This document shows positions 1 to 6,704 of a DNA stretch of 6,704 bases, one piece after another; within the stretch, counting starts at the first letter, position 1; the number at the start of each line of letters is the position of its first letter. The position numbers and the translations under genes are program-made. This stretch comes from an uncultured bacterium. Its GTDB lineage: Bacteria > Bacillota > Clostridia > Lachnospirales > Lachnospiraceae. The notes beneath the pieces were generated by a model that ran no database searches, was not told the DNA's origin, and saw nothing but the letters and a program-made list of their open reading frames with translations. The stretch spans positions 1 to 6,704 of the forward strand of contig CAMTZV010000086.1 of NCBI GenBank assembly GCA_947086625.1. Reading direction: 5' to 3'.

Positions 1-150
1 CAAAGGCGCCTGCGGCGCTTTCCCGCTGCTGACGCAGCTAACTTTGCTCATAATCTGGCGCTCCGCTCATCGACTGTGAGACGTGCTCATTCATGCAAGC
101 ATGATTCGCCCATCTTACAGTCGATGGTTGAGCTGTTACGCCCATACTAC
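1..150 (+). other. Structured intergenic element with nested inverted repeats
   Basis: This is gene-free DNA with dense secondary-structure potential. Visible hairpins are 3-10/14-21 (8 pairs, 3-nt loop), 25-29/34-38 (5 pairs, 4-nt loop), a long stem 67-81/113-127 (15 pairs), and a small palindrome 91-104 inside the long stem's loop. GCTCAT occurs at 46, 65 and 85, and CGCCCAT at 107 and 139. The imperfect pairs in the long stem (67 with 127, 78 with 116) and in the first hairpin (5 with 19) are G-U wobbles only if the + strand is transcribed; they are A-C mismatches in a - strand RNA. That suggests a + strand RNA structure, for example the 3' end of an upstream transcript or a dispersed hairpin repeat. 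No known RNA family is recognised, and no terminator with an adjacent T-tract is seen. Confidence 0.5.
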
Positions 151-157
151 ATTTTTT

Positions 158-186
158 TTGTAAAATTTCGGCATCTGTGTTATACT
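158..186 (+). promoter_or_regulatory. Sigma-A-type promoter for sua5, extended -10, probably leaderless
   Basis: The -35 is TTGTAA (158-163), followed by a 17-nt spacer and the -10 TATACT (181-186). TG at 178-179 gives an extended -10, and a T-rich stretch at 152-159 abuts the -35. Transcription would start about 7 nt after the -10, at or within a base or two of the sua5 start codon at 194. The only ribosome-site-like bases (GAAAGG, 187-192) lie 1 nt from the ATG, too close to act normally. The elements are read directly from the sequence; the start point is inferred. Confidence 0.65.
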
Positions 187-193
187 GAAAGGC

Positions 194-1243
194 ATGAATA
201 CGGAAATTGTTAAAATCGACCCGCGGGCGATCGACCAGAAGGTCCTTGCGCGGGCAGGTGAGATCTTAAAGAACGGCGGGCTTGTGGCGTTTCCGACGGA
301 GACGGTGTACGGGCTGGGCGGCGACGCGCTAAATGCGCAGGCATCGCAGAAAATATACCGTGCAAAGGGGCGCCCCTCGGACAATCCGCTGATCGTACAC
401 ATCGCGGACATGGAATCGCTGGAGGCGATCGTGGAGCGGACGCCGCCTGAGGCGTATGTGCTGGCGGAGCGCTTCTGGCCGGGGCCGCTTACGCTCATTT
501 TGAAGAAGAACGGGCGGATTCCATATGAGACGACAGGCGGTCTGGACACGGTTGCGGTGCGGATGCCCTCGGATGCGGTCGCGCGGGCACTCATCAAAGC
601 GTCCACCGGGTATATAGCGGCTCCGAGCGCAAACCTCTCCGGGCGGCCGAGTCCGACCGAGGCGGCGCATGTAAAGGAGGATTTAGACGGCAGGATCGGG
701 CTGATCCTGGACGGGGGCGCGGCCTGCATCGGCCTGGAATCGACGATTGTGGATCTGACGGAGGATGTTCCGACGGTTCTTCGGCCCGGCTACATCACGC
801 TTGAGATGCTGCGGGAGGCGCTGGGTGAGGTGCGCATTGATCCGGGTCTGATCGCGGACGACGCGAAGGAGAGGCCGAAGGCGCCGGGCATGAAGTACCG
901 CCACTATGCGCCGCGCGCAAATTTAAAGATCGTGGAGGGGGAGAGCGACGCGGTTGTGCGCGAGATCAACCGGCAAACGAAGGAGCTTCTCTCTCATGGC
1001 GCGCAGGTGGGCATTCTGGCCGCCGAGGAGACAAAGCTGCGCTACGAGGCGGGAACGGTCATCAGTATCGGCGCGCGGGAGGATGAGAGAGTAATTGCAA
1101 GGCATCTCTACGGCAGTCTGCGGGAGTTTGATGCGCTTGGGGTGGATGCGATCTTTTCGGAGAGCTTTTCGGCTGCGGGCGTTGGACAGGCAATCATGAA
1201 TCGTCTCTTAAAGGCTGCGGGCCATCAGGTATTGGAGGTGTAA
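194..1243 (+). CDS. ywlC: L-threonylcarbamoyladenylate synthase, Sua5/YwlC type
   Basis: This cytoplasmic enzyme makes threonylcarbamoyl-AMP from threonine, bicarbonate and ATP, the first step of t6A formation at A37 of ANN-decoding tRNAs. At 349 aa it is the long two-domain form. The YrdC-like domain (about 12-205) shows PTETVYGLG (34-42), KGRPSDNP (58-65), the WPGPLT segment (95-100), APSANLSG (143-150) and GLESTIVD (180-187). The linker PGMKYRHYAP (231-240) leads into a C-terminal Sua5 domain (about 245-345) ending in the typical GVGQAIMNRL segment (329-338). ATG 194 is chosen because an in-frame stop lies at 161-163, no ATG, GTG or TTG lies between, and the N-terminus fits the family. There is no properly spaced ribosome site. 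The phosphatase gene follows after 2 nt, implying co-transcription. In Bacillus the orthologue ywlC likewise lies upstream of the atp operon. Confidence 0.95.
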   Translation: MNTEIVKIDPRAIDQKVLARAGEILKNGGLVAFPTETVYGLGGDALNAQASQKIYRAKGRPSDNPLIVHIADMESLEAIVERTPPEAYVLAERFWPGPLTLILKKNGRIPYETTGGLDTVAVRMPSDAVARALIKASTGYIAAPSANLSGRPSPTEAAHVKEDLDGRIGLILDGGAACIGLESTIVDLTEDVPTVLRPGYITLEMLREALGEVRIDPGLIADDAKERPKAPGMKYRHYAPRANLKIVEGESDAVVREINRQTKELLSHGAQVGILAAEETKLRYEAGTVISIGAREDERVIARHLYGSLREFDALGVDAIFSESFSAAGVGQAIMNRLLKAAGHQVLEV

Positions 1244-1245
1244 GT

Positions 1246-1728
1246 ATGTGGGACAAGGTGATTTTTGTGTGCAGCAGCGGGACTGCTCGTGCGCCGATGG
1301 CGGCTGCGCTTCTGCAGGAGTGCAGCTTAAAGCGGGACATTCAGGTTGAGGCGCGCGGGCTGGTCGTTCTCTTTCAGGAGCCGTTAAACCAGAAGGTTTC
1401 CGCGGTGATGATCAGCAACGGCATCAACATGGAGGGCTACATGTCAAAGCAGCTCGTCGCGGCGGATGTGGACGAGCATACCCTCGTTCTGGTGATGGAG
1501 GCGAAGGATATCCCAAAGACGCTCGCGATCATCGGGCAGGAGCGTCTTTCGCAGGTGGAGGTGCTCACGACGCTGGTCGGCGAGGAGCTTGAGATCATGG
1601 ACCCTTACGGCGCGCCGCTTCCCTCGTACGGGCTGTGCTTCGAGTCCCTCTCCAAGACGATCAAAAAGCTGGCGGCGAAGTTAAATGAATGGGATGATTC
1701 GGACGGGTCTGCGCATGTATCGTGCTGA
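1246..1728 (+). CDS. Low-molecular-weight protein phosphatase family, YwlE-like variant
   Basis: This 160-aa cytoplasmic protein has the fold and length of low-molecular-weight phosphotyrosine/phosphoarginine phosphatases. It keeps the nucleophile C9 and phosphate-binding R15 of the CX5R loop (CSSGTAR, 9-15) and the general acid D119 in DPYG (119-122). The loop departs from the usual C-x-G-N-T-C-R-S: Asn becomes G12, the second Cys becomes A14 and the Ser after Arg becomes A16. T13 matches the Thr that gives YwlE its phosphoarginine preference. The start ATG is set by GGAGGTG (1234-1240) inside the end of sua5, 5 nt upstream; the genes are 2 nt apart and presumably co-translated. In Bacillus, ywlE sits near ywlC in the same way. 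The family is clear. Substrate, and whether activity is fully retained, are open. Confidence 0.85.
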   Translation: MWDKVIFVCSSGTARAPMAAALLQECSLKRDIQVEARGLVVLFQEPLNQKVSAVMISNGINMEGYMSKQLVAADVDEHTLVLVMEAKDIPKTLAIIGQERLSQVEVLTTLVGEELEIMDPYGAPLPSYGLCFESLSKTIKKLAAKLNEWDDSDGSAHVSC

Positions 1729-1749
1729 CCGTAAGAATACGTAGCGGCA

Positions 1750-1780
1750 GTAACTGTTCAGAGCTGCTTTGAACGGTTAC
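1750..1780 (+). other. Intercistronic hairpin upstream of dCMP deaminase
   Basis: GTAACTGTTCA (1750-1760) pairs with TGAACGGTTAC (1770-1780) over 11 positions, one of them a U-G wobble that is tolerated only in the + strand RNA. The loop is 9 nt. No T-tract follows, so a simple intrinsic terminator is unlikely. The hairpin ends 8 nt before the AGGAGG (1789-1794) of the deaminase gene. It could stabilise the 3' end of the upstream message, mark a processing point, or be a copy of a small dispersed repeat. Confidence 0.6.
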
Positions 1781-1800
1781 GAGCGGACAGGAGGAAACGA

Positions 1801-2286
1801 ATGAGTGACAAGAGAAGCGATTATATTAGCTGGGACGAGTATTTTATGGGCGTGGCGATGCTCTCCGGTATGCGCTCGAAGGACCCGAATACGCAGGTGG
1901 GCGCATGTATTGTCAGCCATGACAATAAGATCCTGTCGATGGGCTACAACGGGTTTCCGACGGGCTGCTCGGACGACGAGTTTCCGTGGACGAGGGAAGG
2001 CGACCCGCTGGACAACAAATACCTGTATTCGACGCACAGCGAGCTGAACGCAATCTTAAATTACCGCGGCGGCAGTCTTGAGGGCGCGAAGCTGTATGTG
2101 TCGCTGTTTCCGTGCAACGAGTGCGCAAAGGCAATCATCCAAAGCGGCATCAAAACGGTCGTCTATGACAGCGACAAGTATGAGCACACGCCCTCGGTCA
2201 TTGCCTCGAAGCGGATGATGGACGCGGCGGGTGTGCGCTACTATAAATATTCCCGGACAAATCGAGAGATTAAGCTAAATGTATAG
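1801..2286 (+). CDS. dCMP deaminase (deoxycytidylate deaminase family, ComEB-like)
   Basis: The product is predicted to be a zinc hydrolase converting dCMP to dUMP and ammonia, feeding thymidylate synthesis; it would act in the cytoplasm. The 161-aa length is normal. The zinc and catalytic motifs are complete: H79 and E81 in HSELNAIL, with C105 and C108 in PCNEC. The family segments DPNTQVGA (28-35) and GYNGFPTGC (48-56) are also present. ATG 1801 has AGGAGG (1789-1794) 6 nt upstream. A 72-nt gap with a hairpin separates it from the phosphatase gene, and no intrinsic terminator follows. The -35 of the next promoter overlaps its TAG stop, so read-through into the atp operon is possible. Bacillus ComEB belongs to this family; nothing here indicates a competence role. 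Confidence 0.93.
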   Translation: MSDKRSDYISWDEYFMGVAMLSGMRSKDPNTQVGACIVSHDNKILSMGYNGFPTGCSDDEFPWTREGDPLDNKYLYSTHSELNAILNYRGGSLEGAKLYVSLFPCNECAKAIIQSGIKTVVYDSDKYEHTPSVIASKRMMDAAGVRYYKYSRTNREIKLNV

Positions 2287-2312
2287 ACTTTTTTGCCAAA
2301 AAAAGGTATACT
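2284..2312 (+). promoter_or_regulatory. Promoter of the atp operon
   Basis: TAGACT (2284-2289; 4 of 6 to TTGACA) and TATACT (2307-2312; 5 of 6 to TATAAT) are separated by 17 nt. The -35 begins at the stop codon of the deaminase gene. The spacer contains six T, GCC and seven A, a near-palindromic A/T-tract arrangement flanked by C and G (2288-2305). Transcription would start near 2319, leaving about 31 nt of leader before atpZ. The call rests on sequence match and position only. Confidence 0.6.
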
Positions 2313-2350
2313 AGCCGTTAAAAGGTGTATCAAAAAACGGGTGAGAGGCG

Positions 2351-2617
2351 ATGAAAAATAACAGAGAGGTGATCCAATCGCTTTCAATGGTCATGCAGTT
2401 CGGGATCAATATGCTCGTCCCGATCCTTGCATGTACGCTGTTTGGCGCATGGCTCGGTGAAAAGACAGGCATCTCATGGCTGGCAGTCCCGTTTTTTGCA
2501 GTCGGGGCGCTCGCCGGCATGAGAAATGTTTTTTTGTTTGCGCGCAGGATCTACGCGCCGAAGGAAAAAGAGAAAGAAAAGGAAAAGGATAAAACAGATG
2601 CTGAAGAGATTAAATGA
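2351..2617 (+). CDS. atpZ: AtpZ/AtpI-type small ATP synthase-associated membrane protein
   Basis: This 88-aa protein has two predicted membrane helices (about 13-34 and 42-65) and resembles the small first gene of many atp operons (the 'ATPase gene 1' family). It has the typical QFGINMLVP opening and the GMRNVF segment (56-61) at the end of helix 2. Members are proposed to work with AtpI in Mg2+/Ca2+ handling or c-ring assembly; this is family knowledge and not settled. The C-terminus is a charged KEKEKEKEKDK tail (71-81). The tail's purine-rich codons also supply the ribosome site of atpI, and the two genes overlap by 20 nt. Its own ribosome site is weak (GGGTGAGAGG, 2339-2348, ending 2 nt before the ATG). 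It is the first gene after the proposed operon promoter. Confidence 0.8.
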   Translation: MKNNREVIQSLSMVMQFGINMLVPILACTLFGAWLGEKTGISWLAVPFFAVGALAGMRNVFLFARRIYAPKEKEKEKEKDKTDAEEIK

Positions 2618-3038
2618 GGCATTGCCGGGCCTGCTTTTGGGAATAATTATATACGGCGCGTTGTTTCAGGTGATCGGCGTCTGGTTTGTGCAGGAAAAGC
2701 TGCTCTATTCGACGGGTCTGTGGATCGGGATCGGGTGCGCCGTCTTTATGGCGGTTCACATGGCGGTATCCATCGAGGATGCCGTGAGCCTAGGCACGGA
2801 GGACGGCGCGAAGAAAAAGACAATCGCATCGGCGATGTTTCGCTATGTGATTGTGCTGCTTGTGTTTGTAGTCATGGAATTTTTTAATCTCGGTATGCTG
2901 CTCCCGGCATTTTTCGGAGTGCTGGGGCTTAAGGCTTCTGCATACATGCAGCCATTGTTTTACCGGCTGTCAAAAAAAAAGGATCATTATGACGAAGCGT
3001 CAGCTTCTGGCGAAGATCATATGATGAACAATGAATGA
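2598..3038 (+). CDS. atpI: ATP synthase subunit I (AtpI family)
   Basis: This 146-aa membrane protein has four likely helices (about 11-31, 36-58, 80-97 and 98-121) and a hydrophilic, charged C-terminal tail. Length, topology and position before atpB fit AtpI, which in other bacteria assists c-ring assembly and may bind Mg2+. Sequence conservation in this family is low, so the call leans on context. The frame is open upstream to at least 2526, but ATG 2598 is preferred: AAAAGGA (2583-2589) lies 8 nt upstream, and the residues before it (a run of Arg and Lys) are just the shifted reading of the atpZ Lys-Glu tail. The 20-nt overlap with atpZ suggests translational coupling. A hairpin (3041-3065) follows the stop. 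Confidence 0.78.
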   Translation: MLKRLNEALPGLLLGIIIYGALFQVIGVWFVQEKLLYSTGLWIGIGCAVFMAVHMAVSIEDAVSLGTEDGAKKKTIASAMFRYVIVLLVFVVMEFFNLGMLLPAFFGVLGLKASAYMQPLFYRLSKKKDHYDEASASGEDHMMNNE

Positions 3039-3040
3039 AA

Positions 3041-3065
3041 CGTGCCGCACTTAGCGGGCGGCATG
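3041..3065 (+). other. Hairpin between atpI and atpB
   Basis: CGTGCCGC (3041-3048) pairs with GCGGCATG (3058-3065) over 8 positions including one G-U, around a 9-nt loop. It begins 2 nt after the atpI stop and ends 4 nt before the atpB ribosome site. There is no T-tract, so it is not a standard terminator. It may set an RNA end between the two accessory genes and the structural subunits, or keep the atpB ribosome site exposed. Confidence 0.55.
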
Positions 3066-3069
3066 TGGT

Positions 3070-3080
3070 AAAGGAGGTGA
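3070..3080 (+). promoter_or_regulatory. Near-maximal ribosome binding site deciding a TTG start for atpB
   Basis: AAAGGAGGTGA is complementary to the 16S rRNA 3' end over 11 bases. The AGGAGG core (3072-3077) lies 7 nt before TTG 3085. The first in-frame ATG, at 3103, is 25 nt from the core, too far to be served by it. The site therefore supports the TTG start. Confidence 0.85.
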
Positions 3081-3084
3081 AAAT

Positions 3085-3810
3085 TTGGAATATGGAATTT
3101 TAATGGCCGCTGATTCGGAAGTGGATTTTATGATCCACGGGCTGTTTTCCTATGAGCTTTTCGGGCAGACGGTATGGATCACGACCTCTCATATGTGCAT
3201 TCTGCTCGTGATGCTTCTGCTGCTCATTTTTGCGATTGCCGCAAACATCAAGATGAAGCGGGCAAGGGAGGTTCCCGATACGTTCCAGAATATCGTGGAG
3301 CTTGTCGTGGAAAAGCTGGATGGCATGGTGGAGAACACCATGGGGCATAACGCGAAATATTTTGCGAACTATGTGGGGACGATCTTCTGTTTCATTTTGC
3401 TCAGCAATATTTCCGGCTTGCTCGGATTGCGGCCGCCGACAGCAGATTACGGCACAACGCTCGCGCTTGCGCTGATGACGTTTAGTATCATCACGTTTCA
3501 GAAGTTCAAGCACCAGCATGTATCCGGTGTGCTTAAAGGCTTATGCGACCCGTGGCCGTTCTGGGCGCCGATCAACTTAATCGGCGACTGTGCGATCCCC
3601 GTATCCATGTCGCTGCGTCTGTTCGCGAACGTGCTCTCGGGCGTTGTCATCGAGACGCTGGTGTACACGCTGATCGGCAAGCTCGCGGTGATCTGGCCGG
3701 CAGCGCTGCATGTGTACTTCGATCTGTTCTCCGGGGCGATCCAGACATATGTATTCTGTATGTTGACGATGACATACGTGAACCAGGCCATCGAGGATGG
3801 CGAGTACTGA
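3085..3810 (+). CDS. atpB: F-type ATP synthase subunit a
   Basis: Subunit a is the membrane stator that passes ions to and from the c-ring. The 241-aa product has hydrophobic segments at about 31-55, 96-115, 124-139, 163-198 and 202-232. The essential arginine is R178 in PVSMSLRLFANVLSG (172-186), matching E. coli R210. The last helix carries the conserved Gln (Q220 in SGAIQTYVF). V187 occupies the place of E. coli E219. The start is TTG 3085 with an 11-base ribosome site; ATG 3103 would remove only six residues and is less likely. It is separated by 104 nt from atpE, the largest gap in the operon. Identity is certain from motifs and context. Confidence 0.96.
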   Translation: MEYGILMAADSEVDFMIHGLFSYELFGQTVWITTSHMCILLVMLLLLIFAIAANIKMKRAREVPDTFQNIVELVVEKLDGMVENTMGHNAKYFANYVGTIFCFILLSNISGLLGLRPPTADYGTTLALALMTFSIITFQKFKHQHVSGVLKGLCDPWPFWAPINLIGDCAIPVSMSLRLFANVLSGVVIETLVYTLIGKLAVIWPAALHVYFDLFSGAIQTYVFCMLTMTYVNQAIEDGEY

Positions 3811-3820
3811 TGCGCAGTCC

Positions 3821-3893
3821 GCGGAACAGAAGGTATTGCTTTTTTGTTCTGCACGCGTGCAGGCGTGTTTTGTACACGTTTATTTTATTTTTA
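3821..3893 (+). promoter_or_regulatory. Intercistronic hairpins and AU-rich leader before atpE
   Basis: The atpB-atpE gap holds three overlapping or adjacent inverted repeats: 3821-3832/3841-3852 (12 positions with several G-U), a perfect 14-bp palindrome at 3849-3862 (CTGCACGCGTGCAG), and 3864-3868/3874-3878 (5 pairs). A T-rich run (3879-3892) follows, then the AGGAGG of atpE (3901-3906). The first two repeats share bases and could be alternatives. The last hairpin plus T-rich run resembles a weak, interrupted terminator. In E. coli the atpB-atpE gap contains a U-rich translation enhancer for the many-copy c subunit; a similar role is inferred here. Confidence 0.55.
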
Positions 3894-3899
3894 GATTAA

Positions 3900-4175
<276 letters not shown>

Positions 4176-4178
4176 CCG

Positions 4179-4208
4179 GAGTACCAATACAAAATAAGGA
4201 GGTAACTC
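4179..4208 (+). promoter_or_regulatory. Possible hairpin covering part of the atpF ribosome site
   Basis: GAGTACC (4179-4185) can pair with GGTAACTC (4201-4208) over seven positions with one bulged A (4204). This would cover the last GG of the atpF AGGAGG (4197-4202), which is also unusually far (12 nt) from the start codon. Both features would lower b synthesis relative to c. The stem is short and the loop is 15 nt, so the effect is uncertain. Confidence 0.35.
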
Positions 4209-4214
4209 TTCTAA

Positions 4215-4717
4215 ATGGATAGATTATTTGATCTGGACATGCAGTTGGTACAGGATACGGTGTTGCTCGCAATCGCAATCTTTTTCTTATTCCTTGCGTT
4301 AAGCTACCTGCTCTTTAACCCGGTGCGGCAGATGCTGCAGGAGAGGCAGTTAAAGATCAAAACGGAGCTTGACGACGCGGCGGCGGACAAAGCGAATGCT
4401 GCGGCGTTAAAGGCGCAGTATGAGGAAAAGCTGAAAGGTATTGACAAGGAGGCGGAGGCGATCCTCTCCGATGCAAGGCAGCGGGCGTTAAGAAGCGAGG
4501 CAAAGATCGTGGACGACGCGAAGGCGGAGGCCGCGCGCATCATCGCCCGGGCAAACGAGGAAGCGCTGCTTGAAAAGAAGCGCGTTGCCGACGAGGTGAA
4601 GCAGGAGATGATCTCCGTTGCGGCAGCGATGGCGGCGCAGGTTGTCAGTGCGAATATCGATATCAATATTCAAAACCAACTGGTTGATCAGACGTTAAAG
4701 GAAATGGGTGATTCAAC

Positions 4718-4730
<13 letters not shown>
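4215..4730 (+). CDS. atpF: F-type ATP synthase subunit b
   Basis: Subunit b is the peripheral stalk that holds F1 against the turning c-ring. The 171-aa protein has one N-terminal membrane helix (about 14-34), followed by the expected FNPVRQML segment (34-41) and a long Ala/Glu/Lys/Arg-rich coiled coil to about residue 140. ATG 4215 directly follows an in-frame stop (4212-4214), so no earlier start exists; AGGAGG (4197-4202) lies 12 nt upstream. The last 13 nt overlap atpH, so the ribosome need not leave the message. A single b gene is present, as expected for a homodimeric stalk. Confidence 0.96.

Positions 4731-6704
<1,974 letters not shown>

Noticed and set aside
1..38. Intrinsic terminator at the left edge
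   Set aside because: The hairpin 3-10/14-21 is followed by only three T and then CCC, and the T8 tract at 152-159 is about 24 nt beyond the nearest stem, so neither has terminator geometry.
60..130. Hammerhead-like ribozyme suggested by TGATGAG-like words on the minus strand
   Set aside because: The conserved core (CUGAUGA with a downstream GAAA in the right stem context) is absent, and wobble pairs favour + strand RNA.
136..729. 197-aa minus-strand open frame opposite sua5
   Set aside because: It lies antisense to a well-supported conserved gene, has no recognisable motif, and is explained by the GC-rich codon pattern of the + strand gene.
2325..2354. Nine-codon leader ORF (GTG start, stop overlapping the atpZ ATG)
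   Set aside because: It would begin only about 6 nt into the predicted transcript with no ribosome site at a usable distance, so the ATGA overlap is probably chance.
2526..2597. Upstream extension of atpI in the same frame
   Set aside because: The extra residues are an Arg/Lys run that is the frame-shifted reading of the AtpZ tail. ATG 2598 has a good ribosome site and gives the normal family length.

Overview
This window looks like a chromosomal segment of a moderately GC-rich Firmicute, most likely a Clostridia/Lachnospiraceae-type anaerobe. The assignment rests on strong AGGAGG ribosome sites, a TTG start, the gene order and the protein sequences. It carries a housekeeping neighbourhood: a tRNA-modification gene, a small phosphatase and a dCMP deaminase, followed by the first seven genes of an F-type ATP synthase operon. 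All supported genes are on the + strand. There is no sign of a phage, transposon, CRISPR array or RNA gene of a known class.

Layout. Positions 1-150 hold a gene-free, highly structured stretch with nested inverted repeats and a thrice-repeated GCTCAT. A good extended -10 promoter (158-186) then sits directly against the start codon of a full-length Sua5/YwlC-type L-threonylcarbamoyladenylate synthase (194-1243), so its mRNA may be leaderless. A low-molecular-weight phosphatase relative (1246-1728) follows 2 nt later, then a 72-nt gap with a strong hairpin (1750-1780), then a dCMP deaminase (1801-2286). A promoter whose -35 overlaps the deaminase stop codon (2284-2312) opens the ATP synthase operon: atpZ (2351-2617), atpI (2598-3038), atpB (3085-3810), atpE (3915-4175), atpF (4215-4730), atpH (4718-5284) and atpA (5281 to the window edge, incomplete). 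atpG, atpD and atpC presumably follow outside the window.

How the genes work together. AtpZ and AtpI are small membrane proteins linked to c-ring assembly and cation handling. Subunits a, c and b form the membrane Fo motor and stalk, delta links the stalk to F1, and alpha forms half of the catalytic hexamer. The c subunit carries the residue set known from sodium-translocating rings (Q32, V63, E65, T66, T67, Y70), so the enzyme is predicted to be Na+-coupled. Gene junctions vary in a way that could tune stoichiometry: atpE has a hairpin-flanked, AU-rich leader and a strong ribosome site; the atpF ribosome site is distant and can be partly paired; atpF/atpH/atpA overlap.

The most useful second-look items are the Na+ signature in AtpE, the altered P-loop of the phosphatase, the likely leaderless sua5 transcript, the structured element at the left edge and the atpB-atpE intercistronic region. 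I did not find a clearly new multi-gene system; this is mainly a conserved housekeeping region with some unusual details.
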